DNA of 64,000 nt, from NCBI GenBank assembly GCA_945881845.1, contig CAMCVN010000005.1, forward strand, positions 1 through 64,000. The letters run 5' to 3'. The stretch comes from Bifidobacterium breve. GTDB taxonomy: Bacteria; Actinomycetota; Thermoleophilia; Solirubrobacterales; Solirubrobacteraceae. Below the pieces are notes generated by a model, which saw nothing but the letters and a program-made list of their open reading frames with translations, was not told the origin of the DNA and searched no databases. Made by a program: the position numbers and the translations under genes. Shown here one piece after another: positions 37,197 to 45,643 of this stretch. Position 1 is the first letter of the stretch. Every line of letters starts with the position of its first letter.

Positions 37197-38132
37197 ATGG
37201 CGAAGATCTTTGTCGCCCGGGCACTGCCGGGAAACGCAATCGAACGGCTGCGCGAAGCCGGCCACGAAGTGACCATTCATGGTGGCTCGATGCCGCCGAC
37301 GCGCGAGCAGCTGATCGCCGGGGTTGCCGAGGCCGACGGGTTGCTCTCGCTACTAACCGACCGCGTCGATGGCGAGCTGCTCGACAGCGCGCCGCAGCTC
37401 AAAGCGGTCGCCAACTTTGCCGTCGGCTGCGACAACATCGACCTCGCCGCCGCCGCTGAGCGCGGGATTCCGGTCGGCGTCGCCGCCCACGTGTTGACCG
37501 ATGCGACCGCCGACCTGACGATGGCGCTGCTGCTAGCCGCGGCGCGCAACCTTCCCGAAGGCGAGCGCGACGCACGCGAGGGCCGCTGGAAGACCTGGGA
37601 GCCGGAAGGTTGGCTTGGGCGCGAGCTGCGCGGCGCCAAGCTGCTGATCATCGGCCGCGGGCGGATCGGCCAGGCGGTCGCCGACCGCGCCGAGCCGTTC
37701 GGAATGCAGATCAGCTTCGTCGGCCGCAACGACGACCTCCACGCCGCACTTGCCGAGGCCGACATCGTCAGCATCCACTGCCCGCTAAACGATCAGACCC
37801 GCCACATGATCGACGCCGCGGCGCTCGCGGCGATGAAGCCGGACGCGCTGCTGATAAACACGACACGCGGCGGCGTCGTAGACCAGGCAGCGCTGATTGA
37901 GGCGCTCCACGCTGGGACAATTGGCAGCGCCGCGCTCGACGTCACCGATCCCGAGCCACCGCCTGCAGATGACCCGATTTACTCCGCGCCTAACTGCCTG
38001 ATCGTGCCTCACATCGGCTCGGCGACGGCAACGACGCGCGCCGCGATGGGCAACTGCGCCGCCGACAACCTGCTCGCAGCGCTGGCCGGCGAGCCGATGC
38101 CGACACCCGCACCATCGCCGCCATCAGCGTAA
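37197..38132 (+). CDS. D-isomer-specific 2-hydroxyacid dehydrogenase (glyoxylate/hydroxypyruvate reductase-like)
   Basis: 311 aa NAD(P)-dependent reductase. VGCDNIDL is the substrate-side block, GRGRIGQAVADRA the Rossmann motif, and the catalytic R-E-H set appears in NTTRGGVVD (Arg), DVTDPEPPP (Glu) and PHIGSAT (His). It most resembles GyaR-type glyoxylate reductases. The arginine after the Rossmann strand (FVGRNDD) favours NADPH. It is 10 bp upstream of the exopolyphosphatase gene, likely one operon. Confidence 0.9.
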   Translation: MAKIFVARALPGNAIERLREAGHEVTIHGGSMPPTREQLIAGVAEADGLLSLLTDRVDGELLDSAPQLKAVANFAVGCDNIDLAAAAERGIPVGVAAHVLTDATADLTMALLLAAARNLPEGERDAREGRWKTWEPEGWLGRELRGAKLLIIGRGRIGQAVADRAEPFGMQISFVGRNDDLHAALAEADIVSIHCPLNDQTRHMIDAAALAAMKPDALLINTTRGGVVDQAALIEALHAGTIGSAALDVTDPEPPPADDPIYSAPNCLIVPHIGSATATTRAAMGNCAADNLLAALAGEPMPTPAPSPPSA

Positions 38133-38142
38133 TCTCGTTGCG

Positions 38143-39072
38143 GTGAGAATCGCCGTCGTTGACATCGGAACGAACTCGACTCGGCTGCTACTGGCCGACG
38201 TAGCCGCCGACGGCTCGATCACCGAGCTGGCGCGGCGCAGCGAGGTCACGCGGCTTGGCGTCGGCGTTGACTCCAGCGGCGTCCTTTCTGAGGAAGCGAT
38301 GGATCGCGTCTTCGCGACGCTTGATGACTACTCAGCGATGATCGAAGAGCTTGGCGGCGCCGATAAGCGGCGCGCTGTGCTGACCAGCGCGACCCGTGAT
38401 GCAGCCAACGGCGGCGAGTTCACGCGGCAGGTCGCGGAGCGCTACCAGCTCGACGCGCGAGCGATTGCAGGAGAGCAGGAGGCACAGCTTTCTTTCCTCG
38501 GCGCCACCAGCGGCCGCGACCCCGACGACGGTTCGCAAATCGTCGTCGTTGACATCGGCGGTGGCTCGACCGAGCTGATCATCGGCCACGGCCGCACAGT
38601 TGGCTTCCATGTATCGACCCAGCTTGGCGTAGTAAGGCAGAGCGAACGCCACATCGCTCACGACCCGCCGACGACGGCCGAGATTGCCGAACTGAACGCC
38701 GAGATCGACGAAGTTCTCGCCGCTGGGGTACCGCAGGCCGAGCGGGAGCACGTTACGACAATCATCGCCGTCGCCGGAACGGCAACATCGATGGCCGCGA
38801 TCGACCTCGAGCTCGAACCCTACGACCCTGAGGCGGTCCATGGCCACCGCGTCTCACTGCAGCGCTGCCGCGAGATCGCCGAGCGGATGGCGTCGATGCC
38901 GGAAACCGAGCGTCGCAAGGTCGCCGGCCTCCACCCTGACCGCGCGCCAACAATCCTCGCCGGAACTCAGATCCTCGTCCGCGTGATCGAAGCCTTCGGG
39001 CTTGACGCGATCGAAGTTTCCGAGCACGACATCCTCTACGGCGTCGCGCTCGACGCCGCCTTTAACTCCTAA
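38143..39072 (+). CDS. ppx: Ppx/GppA exopolyphosphatase (short form)
   Basis: 309 aa, GTG start. The actin-like ATPase motifs are VVDIGTNSTRLLL at the N-terminus, the catalytic glutamate in GEQEAQLSF, and the phosphate 2 loop VVDIGGGSTELI. It lacks the C-terminal HD domain of longer forms and matches the Ppx1-type of actinobacteria. It hydrolyses terminal phosphates of polyphosphate or pppGpp. The stop lies 9 bp before the convergent TPP enzyme's stop. Confidence 0.92.
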   Translation: MRIAVVDIGTNSTRLLLADVAADGSITELARRSEVTRLGVGVDSSGVLSEEAMDRVFATLDDYSAMIEELGGADKRRAVLTSATRDAANGGEFTRQVAERYQLDARAIAGEQEAQLSFLGATSGRDPDDGSQIVVVDIGGGSTELIIGHGRTVGFHVSTQLGVVRQSERHIAHDPPTTAEIAELNAEIDEVLAAGVPQAEREHVTTIIAVAGTATSMAAIDLELEPYDPEAVHGHRVSLQRCREIAERMASMPETERRKVAGLHPDRAPTILAGTQILVRVIEAFGLDAIEVSEHDILYGVALDAAFNS

Positions 39073-39081
39073 GCGCGCCGC

Positions 39082-40731
39082 TCAGGCGAGGTTCGACTTG
39101 CGTGGATAGATCACGTCAGGGTCCTGCAGCACATTGACGAGCGCTGGCAGGCCGGAGGCGAAGGCTCGCTCCAGCGCGGGGCGCAGGTCGGCCGGCTTCT
39201 CAACTAGTTCGCCGTAGCCGCCGAGCGTCGTGACGATCTCGTCGTAGCGCGTGCCGGGGCGCAGCTCGGCAGCGACCGAGTAGCCGTAGAGGAACTCCAT
39301 TGGATGCTTCTCGAGCGCCCAGATGCCGTTGTTGCCCATCACGGCGACGACGTTGACGCCATGACGGGCGAGCGTGTCGAACTCCATCCCGCCGAAGCCA
39401 AAGGCGCCGTCGCCGACGATCAGCACAACCTGACGATCGGGGAAGGCGAGCTTCGCGGCCAGCGCGTAGCCGGTTCCCGAGCCGAGGCAGCCGAACGGGC
39501 CGGGGTCGAGCCAGCAGCCCGGCTCATAGGAGTTGATCATCTTGCCGGCGAACGAGACGAAGTCGCCGCCATCGCCGATCACGATCGCGTCACGGCCGAG
39601 GAACTGGTTCAGCTCGTGGTAGATCCGCATCGGGTGCAGCGGTGCGCGATCGTCTTCAAGCTCCGGTAGCTCGGCGGCGCGCTTCTCGTCTTCGATCTCA
39701 CGCAGCTTTGTGGCCCAAGCGCCGGTCGCATCTTCGAGCCCAGCGGTTCCCTCGCGCAGCGCAGCCAGCGTCGCGGCAATGCCGCCGTAACACTCGGCGG
39801 CAACCTCGCGCGGGTTCGGGCGCAGCGGCTCGGCGCGGTCAACGACGATCAGCTTCGTCGCTTCGCCAAATGAGCCGCCAAATCCGAGCCGGAAGTCCAT
39901 CGGCACGCCGATCACGAGCGCAACATCGGCCTCCTGCAGCGCCTGGCCGCGAGCGCGAGCGAAGAAGAGCTCGTGGTCGGCCGGCACGCAGCCGCGCGCC
40001 AAACCGTTGAGGAAGACCGGGATCCGTCGCTCGTTGACGAGTTCCAACAGTGCCTTCTCGCCGTGCCCCCACCAGAGGTTGGTGCCGGCCATGATTACTG
40101 GGCGCTCGGCCGCGGCAAGCAGCGCTATTGCTTCCTCTATTCCGCTCGCTGCGGCCGGCTCTGCCTCGGGGTCGGGCAGCGGCGCAGCCGGGGGCGACTC
40201 CTCGCCCTCGGAGAAGACGATGTCGAGCGGGAAGTCGATGAAGGTCGGGCCAGAGTGCGGCGCCAGCGCCGTCGTCAGCGCTTCGTCGATCAGTCCGGGG
40301 ATCGCATCAGGGCTCTCGGCCGTGGCGGCGAACTTCGTCAGCGGAGCGACAAACGGAATGTGGTCGATCTCTTGGAGCGAACCCATTCCCCAGCGCAGTG
40401 CGGGCGCACGGCCGCCGAGAACCATGATCGGCGACTGGTTCTGCAGCGCTGAGCCGATCGCGCTAAGGCCGTTGGTAACGCCTGGGCCCGCTGTCAATGC
40501 GGCGACCCCCGGCTGGCGCGTGACTTTGGCCCAACCTTCAGCAGCGAATGTGGCGGCCTGCTCGTGGCGCGTGTCGACAATCTCGATCCCCTCCTCGCGA
40601 CAGCCGTCGTAGATCGAGAAGAGGTGGCCACCGGAGAGCGTGAACAGTTTCGAAACCCCGTACTGCTTCAGCCGCCGCGCTACAAGGCGGCCGCCGTGGA
40701 ACATTTTCGTCGAGCCAGTTTCGGTTTCCAT
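39082..40731 (-). CDS. TPP-dependent acetolactate synthase-like enzyme
   Basis: 549 aa three-domain ThDP enzyme. The catalytic glutamate is in [35 protein letters not shown] is the pyrimidine-domain loop; the cofactor motif is [31 protein letters not shown]. The family includes acetolactate synthase, 2-hydroxyacyl-CoA lyase and oxalyl-CoA decarboxylase; the small regulatory subunit is absent next door, so a role in branched-chain synthesis is doubtful. It resembles mycobacterial IlvG/IlvX-type proteins. Convergent with ppx. Confidence 0.88.
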   Translation of the reverse strand: METETGSTKMFHGGRLVARRLKQYGVSKLFTLSGGHLFSIYDGCREEGIEIVDTRHEQAATFAAEGWAKVTRQPGVAALTAGPGVTNGLSAIGSALQNQSPIMVLGGRAPALRWGMGSLQEIDHIPFVAPLTKFAATAESPDAIPGLIDEALTTALAPHSGPTFIDFPLDIVFSEGEESPPAAPLPDPEAEPAAASGIEEAIALLAAAERPVIMAGTNLWWGHGEKALLELVNERRIPVFLNGLARGCVPADHELFFARARGQALQEADVALVIGVPMDFRLGFGGSFGEATKLIVVDRAEPLRPNPREVAAECYGGIAATLAALREGTAGLEDATGAWATKLREIEDEKRAAELPELEDDRAPLHPMRIYHELNQFLGRDAIVIGDGGDFVSFAGKMINSYEPGCWLDPGPFGCLGSGTGYALAAKLAFPDRQVVLIVGDGAFGFGGMEFDTLARHGVNVVAVMGNNGIWALEKHPMEFLYGYSVAAELRPGTRYDEIVTTLGGYGELVEKPADLRPALERAFASGLPALVNVLQDPDVIYPRKSNLA

Positions 40732-40804
40732 CGCGCAACCCTACCGGCGATCGGGAGCGCTGCGGCGCCCGCACCGGCGGCTTACGTGGGGTCGGCTCGC
40801 TACC

Positions 40805-40950
40805 CTCTGCAGAGTTGAAGACCAGCCGAGTCGTGGCCGCCCAGTGTGGCCTCGAGCGGGGGAACCAGGTTGTTGGGGCTAAGCGCTCGCAGTTCGGAGC
40901 GCCGCGCAGACTCTTAATAGCGCGCGCCCGTCAGCTCACCTCGTAGGCAC
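40805..40950 (+). ncRNA. Cyclic di-AMP riboswitch (ydaO/yuaA leader)
   Basis: Two conserved blocks of the ydaO motif are visible in the right order: GAGCGGGGGAACCAGGTT with GGGGC downstream (40853-40879) and CCGTCAGCTCACCTCGTAGG (40928-40947). Between them is a hairpin-forming variable segment. The motif ends about 25 bp before the GTG of an M23 peptidase gene, as expected for actinobacterial c-di-AMP riboswitches that control cell-wall hydrolases. The outer boundaries are approximate. Confidence 0.85.
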
Positions 40951-40972
40951 AAACAAGAGTGGTCAGCGGTTC

Positions 40973-42109
40973 GTGTCCGTACTTAGACGATCAACTTCCC
41001 CCCTGCTTCGCAGAGGCCTTCCGGCCTTCTTAGCGCTGCTCGCCTTCAGTGCCCCTGTTGCGCTCGCGGCGAGCGGGCCCGGCGGCGCCGAGGTTCCGGG
41101 CCAACCTCTGGTCACTTCGATCGCCTGCCCGCTACAGCCCGTCAGCAGCTGCGCCGCCGGGCAACTGATGACTGTTCGTGGCAGCAACCTGCAAAGCGCG
41201 CAACAGGTCACCTTCGTCGGCTCCAGCAGCAGCCGCGACAACGTCGTAGTCAAGCTCTCGGCTCGCGCCGCTCAGCCGACCGCGATCACTGTCACGGTGC
41301 CAAGCCGCGCGAAGAGCGGCGCGGTACGCGTCAGCGGCACGATCGCCGCCGCGGTGAGCTCACCGCAGCCGGTCAAGATTGTCGCTGGCCTTCCTGCGGC
41401 CGATGATGCCAGCGGCTCGACGAAGCTGATCGCCGGCGGCAAGCGCGAGGCGCACTTCGGCTACCACGTGAACAGCAGCGCGGCAGTTGGTTCACGGGTC
41501 GAAGCGGTCAGTGGCACGACCGGCAAGGTCGTGCGTAGTTGGCCATTGGTTAAGTCTGGCGAAGGCAGCGTCAACTGGGACGGATTTGTGGGCAAGGAGC
41601 CAGCTACGAGCGGCACGTACGTGCTGCGACTCAATGATTCAGCAAGCGCGAGCGCGGAGACGACGACTGGCAGCGACACGCAGTTCGAGCTGGCTGAAGG
41701 CTTCTTCCCAGTTCGCGGCGCGCACACCTTGGCAGCGAGCGAAATGCAGCGCTTCGGTGGCTCACGTAACCACCAAGGGACCGACCACTTTGCCAAGTGC
41801 GGCACGCCTCTGGCAGCTTTTACCAGCGGCGTAGTCCAGTTCAACGCCTTCCAAGGCGCGGCCGGCAACTACGTCGTCGTTCAGCGCGCCAACGGTGAGT
41901 CGTACGCCTACATGCACATGCGCGAGCGTTCACCGGTCAAGGTCGGCGCGAAGGTTTTCGCCGGCCAGCGACTCGGCCGCGTCAGCGACAGCGGCCACGC
42001 CAGCGGCTGCCACCTGCACATCGAACTGTGGACCGCGCCGGGCTGGTACAAGGGCGGCCACGCCTACGATTCGCTGCCTTTGATGAAGCGCCTCGACAAG
42101 CTCAACTGA
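40973..42109 (+). CDS. Secreted M23 peptidase with IPT/TIG-like domain, c-di-AMP-controlled
   Basis: 378 aa from a GTG. Signal peptide about 1-33; IPT/TIG-like Ig fold about 45-138 (VTSIACPLQPVSSC..GQLMTVRGSNL..QQVTFVG); a second beta domain about 150-240 with FlgD-like GSVNWDGFVGKEPATSGTYVLRL; LytM/M23 domain about 255-378. Zinc and catalytic residues are H267 and D271 (NHQGTDHF), H315 (YMHM) and H347/H349 (GCHLHIEL). It should cleave peptidoglycan cross-bridges outside the membrane. A c-di-AMP riboswitch immediately upstream would tie its expression to osmotic or wall stress. Confidence 0.92.
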   Translation: MSVLRRSTSPLLRRGLPAFLALLAFSAPVALAASGPGGAEVPGQPLVTSIACPLQPVSSCAAGQLMTVRGSNLQSAQQVTFVGSSSSRDNVVVKLSARAAQPTAITVTVPSRAKSGAVRVSGTIAAAVSSPQPVKIVAGLPAADDASGSTKLIAGGKREAHFGYHVNSSAAVGSRVEAVSGTTGKVVRSWPLVKSGEGSVNWDGFVGKEPATSGTYVLRLNDSASASAETTTGSDTQFELAEGFFPVRGAHTLAASEMQRFGGSRNHQGTDHFAKCGTPLAAFTSGVVQFNAFQGAAGNYVVVQRANGESYAYMHMRERSPVKVGAKVFAGQRLGRVSDSGHASGCHLHIELWTAPGWYKGGHAYDSLPLMKRLDKLN

Positions 42110-42128
42110 GCAAAACGGCAGAGTTCGA

Positions 42129-42214
42129 TGCCCGGGGAGGGGCTCGAACCCCCACGTCCCTTGCGGGACAGCCGGTTTTAAGCCAGCCGCGTCTACCGGT
42201 TCCGCCACCCGGGC
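42129..42214 (-). tRNA. tRNA-Leu (TAA)
   Basis: 86 nt on the minus strand, starting GCCCGGGTGGCGGAACCGG. The anticodon loop CTTAAAA gives anticodon TAA. A long variable arm (TGTCCCGCAAGGGACG) and the class II D-loop identify a leucine tRNA. T loop TTCGAGC, discriminator A, no encoded CCA. It is 19 bp downstream of the M23 stop on the opposite strand. Confidence 0.95.
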
Positions 42215-42302
42215 GGGCGCTGAAGACTAGCCTGTAGGTGTGGGAAAACACAGCTCGAGGCGCGGAAAAAAAGCGAAACCTTTTGCCTCCAGCGGTGTTG
42301 GT

Positions 42303-43649
42303 ATGTCTGAAGAATCTATGGAAGCTTCCGCAATCACACAATCCGACCTTGTAGGTCTGCGCGCCCCGAGCGCCTTCTTGCGGCTTCAGTCGGATGAGAA
42401 GCTCGTCACGCTGACGCGCCGCGGCAACCAATCGGCGTACGAGGCTCTGGTCGGTCGCTACCACGCGCGGATCCTCGGTTTCACGCGCCACATGCTGGCC
42501 TCGAAGGAGGACGCCGAGGACGTAACGCAAGAGAGCTTCGCCGCCGCTTACAGCGCGATGATGGCCGACGAGCGCGCGATCAACGTCAAGCCTTGGCTCT
42601 ACCGCATCGCCCGCAACCGCTCGCTCAACCACCTGCGCCGCCAAACTGCGATCGGCGTCGACGACTTCGACCACCACGTTGCCAACCAGGGCCGGACGAC
42701 CGAGGATGAAGTCAGCCAGCGCGAAGATCTGCGTCAACTGATGACAGACGTGCGTGAGCTTCCCGAGTCGCAGCGCACGGCGCTGCTGCTGCGTGAGATC
42801 GACGCCCTCTCCTACGACCAGATCGCCGAGGCGATGGAGACGACCGTGCCGAGCGTCAAGTCGCTGCTGGTTCGCGCCCGCGGTGGCCTTGCCGAAGCGG
42901 CCGAGGCGCGCCAGATCTCCTGCGAAGAGGTTCGGATCGAACTTGCTGAAGTTGCCGAAGGGCTAACCAAGCTCTCTCCCCCGGTTCGTCGCCACACGCG
43001 CGAATGCGAACGCTGCAAGGGCTTCCAGGCAACGTTGAAGCAGAACAACAAGGCGCTCGCGATGTTGCTGCCGATCGGGCCGCTGCTGGTACTGAAGAAG
43101 GTCGTCCTCGCTCATATCGGCACAACTGCCAGCGCTGGTGGAACCGCTTCGGCGACCGCTGGCGGCGGGCTGCTCTCCGGCGCCGTTGGCTCAGTAGCGA
43201 CAAAGGCTGCAGCAACGATGGCGGCAGCCGCGATCGTCACGACCGGCGCAGTTGAGGTCAACAAAGCAACGACTGCCGCGCCGACGCGCGAGTCGGCCGC
43301 GGCGATCACGCAGACCGCTCCGGCCCCCGTTGCCGCCCTCGCCACGGTGACGAAGCCCCAGCTCCCGGCCAAAGCAGCGAAGCTCGTCGCTGCTGCCCCG
43401 GTCGTAGCGGACGTCGTCGTGCCAGCAGTCGTCGATCCGGCGTCGCTGCCGGTCACCGTTGACCCAACGCCCGTCACGCCACCGGTTGTTCCTGAAGAGC
43501 ACCACGACGATGTGACGCTTGCGCCGCCGGTTGCCGATACGCCCGTTGCGCCGCCGGTTGTCGATACGCCTGTTGCGCCGCCGGTTGTCGACACCCCTGT
43601 CTCGCCGACGGTCGTAGAGACCCCAGTCGCCCCGACGGCGACTCCTTAA
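42303..43649 (+). CDS. ECF sigma factor fused to zinc-binding anti-sigma-like and membrane regions
   Basis: 448 aa. Sigma region 2 spans about 42-112 (YHARILGFTRHMLASKEDAEDVTQESF, KPWLYRIARNRSLNHLRR) and sigma region 4 about 145-195 (LPESQRTALLLREIDALSYDQIAEAM..SVKSLLVRAR). Next comes a ZAS motif H231-x3-C235-x2-C238 preceded by C207, hydrophobic segments near 252-272 and 295-325, and a Pro/Val-rich tail with 9-residue repeats. Sigma and anti-sigma parts in one chain are known from a few actinobacterial ECF groups. An in-frame GTG at 42240 would add 21 lysine-rich residues; I prefer the ATG because the upstream DNA probably holds the tRNA-Leu promoter. Confidence 0.85.
   Translation: MSEESMEASAITQSDLVGLRAPSAFLRLQSDEKLVTLTRRGNQSAYEALVGRYHARILGFTRHMLASKEDAEDVTQESFAAAYSAMMADERAINVKPWLYRIARNRSLNHLRRQTAIGVDDFDHHVANQGRTTEDEVSQREDLRQLMTDVRELPESQRTALLLREIDALSYDQIAEAMETTVPSVKSLLVRARGGLAEAAEARQISCEEVRIELAEVAEGLTKLSPPVRRHTRECERCKGFQATLKQNNKALAMLLPIGPLLVLKKVVLAHIGTTASAGGTASATAGGGLLSGAVGSVATKAAATMAAAAIVTTGAVEVNKATTAAPTRESAAAITQTAPAPVAALATVTKPQLPAKAAKLVAAAPVVADVVVPAVVDPASLPVTVDPTPVTPPVVPEEHHDDVTLAPPVADTPVAPPVVDTPVAPPVVDTPVSPTVVETPVAPTATP
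43530..43637 (+). repeat. Four 27-bp tandem units in the sigma factor tail
   Basis: Four adjacent 27-bp units encoding VADTPVAPP-like 9-residue repeats (VADTPVAPP, VVDTPVAPP, VVDTPVSPT, VVETPVAPT). The first two are nearly identical in DNA, the last two diverged. Such a Pro-rich rod would follow the membrane segment and probably span the cell wall. Confidence 0.8.
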
Positions 43650-43651
43650 GC

Positions 43652-44305
43652 TCAGTTACCGACGACGAGCGACTGGAACGCCTCACGCAGCGGAGGATGC
43701 TGAGCGAGTGCCGGTGCCGTCAACGCGCCCTCGCCACGAACCGCCGTCATCGTCACATCAACGCCGGCGCGCGCGCCGGGATCGGCTGGGAAGAGGATCA
43801 CACGCCGCCCGTAGAAGCTGCGCCCACCGCGACTGAAGCGGTAGAGAATCTCGTAGCCGGGCTGCTTCTCGAGCAGCACGGGGGCCTCCGCGACGGTCGC
43901 GTAGCTCGGATCACCGGCGCTCATCTGACGCGTCATCTCCTCGGCCCGCAGCGGCAGAACGCCCTGAATCGATCCCTTGTAGGCAGGAAGTAGCGCCGGT
44001 TGGACGACGAAGCTGCGTTTCGCGGCAACGCCGGCAGGGCTCTCTAGGCGTAGCGATTCGCGACCAACAGCAAGCCGCTGCTGCAACAGATCACTGTCGT
44101 AGTGAAGTTGGAACGGAACCGGGGCAGCGACCTCGACCTTCCGAGTTGGCGAGCCGACGCCAAGCAGGAGCGCGGCAACGACGATCACGACGACGGCCGC
44201 GGCGGCGAAAATCAGCGCCCGTGGCAGCCGCCCGAGCGCGCGCCACTTCGGACCAAGCATCGTCGGTAATGACTCACCGAACTCTGGACGGACAATCGAG
44301 CTCAT
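43652..44305 (-). CDS. Single-pass membrane protein of unknown function
   Basis: 217 aa with a short cytoplasmic N-terminus, one membrane helix near residues 31-50 (ALIFAAAAVVVIVVAALLLGV) and an extracytoplasmic domain of about 165 aa with strand-rich patterns (FQLHYDSDLLQQR, GYEILYRFSRGGRSFYGRRVILFPAD). No family recognised. Its stop is 2 bp from the end of the convergent sigma factor gene. Whether it works with the membrane-bound sigma factor is open. Confidence 0.7.
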   Translation of the reverse strand: MSSIVRPEFGESLPTMLGPKWRALGRLPRALIFAAAAVVVIVVAALLLGVGSPTRKVEVAAPVPFQLHYDSDLLQQRLAVGRESLRLESPAGVAAKRSFVVQPALLPAYKGSIQGVLPLRAEEMTRQMSAGDPSYATVAEAPVLLEKQPGYEILYRFSRGGRSFYGRRVILFPADPGARAGVDVTMTAVRGEGALTAPALAQHPPLREAFQSLVVGN

Positions 44306-44327
44306 CGCAGCTCAGCGTAGCTGCCGC

Positions 44328-44603
44328 TCAGGATCCGTCGGCGAAGAGTTGATCAAGATCTAGGTCGGTGAACGAATCGAACGCAACCATTGTCTGTGAG
44401 CGGCTAACGCCTTCTAGCGCAGCGACATTCTCAGCCAGCGCTTCGGCCAATTGCTCGTGGCGCTCAACGCGCACGATCGCAACGAAATCCCAAGCCCCGG
44501 TAACCGAGTAGACCTCGGCGACGCCTTCGATCTGGTTCAGTTGCCCGCCCAGCTTGGCAAGAGCCGTGCGCTCCGATTCAACGAGAATGAATGCCGTGAT
44601 CAT
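44328..44603 (-). CDS. Stand-alone Lrp/AsnC ligand-binding (RAM) domain protein
   Basis: 91 aa consisting only of the effector-binding domain of Lrp/AsnC regulators: ITAFILVE first strand, LGGQLNQIEGVAEVYSVTGAWDFVAIVRVE and GVSRSQTMVAFDSF. There is no DNA-binding helix-turn-helix. Such SARD/RAM proteins bind small molecules, often amino acids, and may modify other proteins. It overlaps the preceding metal hydrolase gene by 4 bp (ATGA), so the two are translationally coupled. Confidence 0.88.
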   Translation of the reverse strand: MITAFILVESERTALAKLGGQLNQIEGVAEVYSVTGAWDFVAIVRVERHEQLAEALAENVAALEGVSRSQTMVAFDSFTDLDLDQLFADGS

Positions 44604-45295
44604 CTGAGCTCCAAACTCTGGCCGGGATCGAGGACGGTAACGCTCGCGTTGCCTTCGATCGCAACGTCGGCGGCGAACGCTGCGGCATCGGTCTCGATCG
44701 GCGGGAAGGTGTTGTAGTGAATCGGAACCACCTGCGGGGCGCCAACCAGCGCAGCGGCACGGACGGCGTCGTGGCGATCCATTGTGTAGTGGCCGCCGAT
44801 CGGGATCAACGCTAGATCGAGCGAGTGACGCTGGCCAGGCAAGGCGAGATCGCTAAATAGCGCTGTGTCACCGAGGTGGTAAATCGTCTTACCGCCAATC
44901 GTGATCACAATTCCAGCCGGCGTACTGACCGCGCCACGCTCCGTTGTCGAGGTGTGCCAGGCGGGAACCCACTGCGCCCAGCCCCAGTCGAACTCGATCG
45001 TGCCACCGAGGTTAGGGTCGTGGATCACGTGGTCGGGCCCGAGCTCCTCGGTCAGCTCGGCGGCGATCTCAACGATGGCCGCGACAGGCGCGCCGGTGCG
45101 CGAGGCGATCGCGGCAGTGTCGCCGAGGTGATCGCTGTGCCCGTGCGTAACGAGAATCGCGTCGGCCTCAATCTCTGCGGCGTCGGCCGTTGCCTTCGGG
45201 TTACCGGTAAGAAACGGGTCGACGAGAACCTTCGTGCCGTCGTGCTCAATCGAAAAGGCCGAATGGCCGAGGTAGTGAACTTCAACGCTGCTCAT
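44600..45295 (-). CDS. UPF0173-type metallo-beta-lactamase-fold hydrolase
   Basis: 231 aa. The metal motif is LVTHGHSDHLGD (HxHxDH), with VEVHYLGHSAFSIEHDGTKVLVDPFL at the N-terminus and IPIGGHYTMDRHDA and VVPIHYNTFPPI near the end, as in UPF0173/UlaG-like proteins. The substrate is unknown. I take the ATG of MSSVEVHYLG, preceded by AAGGGA; it overlaps the end of the upstream small gene by 14 bp. Confidence 0.9.
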   Translation of the reverse strand: MSSVEVHYLGHSAFSIEHDGTKVLVDPFLTGNPKATADAAEIEADAILVTHGHSDHLGDTAAIASRTGAPVAAIVEIAAELTEELGPDHVIHDPNLGGTIEFDWGWAQWVPAWHTSTTERGAVSTPAGIVITIGGKTIYHLGDTALFSDLALPGQRHSLDLALIPIGGHYTMDRHDAVRAAALVGAPQVVPIHYNTFPPIETDAAAFAADVAIEGNASVTVLDPGQSLELR

Positions 45296-45632
45296 CTTGA
45301 GTCCCTTGTTCGTCGTTGGCTGCTGCAAGCTCCTCTGCCAGCGCCAGGCCGACGGCGACGCCGACGAGCATCGCCAGTCGCGACTCCTCAGCGACCAGTT
45401 CGGCGAGGGCAACGCGGCGCTGCTCGGGATCGCCGATCTCGCCGACGCGGCTGATCTCACCTTGATGGGCTGAATCGAAGAAACCGCCAGCATCCAGCGC
45501 GGCGCCAAGGATCTGCTGCAGCCCGGGAGCGGCGTGGGTTACCAGCTCCTGCGCGCCGGCAAAACGCTCGCCGTCGGCGATCGCTGCAACCGCTGCATCT
45601 ACCTGCTCAGCGCTGTAACGGTGCTCGGACAT
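45282..45632 (-). CDS. Hypothetical alanine-rich protein
   Basis: 116 aa, almost all helical (YSAEQVDAAVAAIADGERFAGAQELVTHAAPGLQQILGAALDAGGFF..). No known domain; probably cytoplasmic. It lies between the rhomboid-like gene and the UPF0173 gene on the same strand, with an 11 bp gap and a 14 bp overlap, so it is part of one operon. A start three codons earlier (MEAMSEH) is possible. Confidence 0.65.
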   Translation of the reverse strand: MSEHRYSAEQVDAAVAAIADGERFAGAQELVTHAAPGLQQILGAALDAGGFFDSAHQGEISRVGEIGDPEQRRVALAELVAEESRLAMLVGVAVGLALAEELAAANDEQGTQDEQR

Positions 45633-45643
45633 CGCTTCCAAGC

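Noticed and set aside
42240-42302. Earlier GTG start of the sigma factor gene
   Set aside because: It adds a lysine-rich stretch without similarity and would leave only 25 bp to the divergent tRNA-Leu; kept as an alternative only.
43530-43637. 27-bp repeats as a CRISPR-like array
   Set aside because: Units are adjacent without spacers, in frame, and encode a Pro-rich tail.
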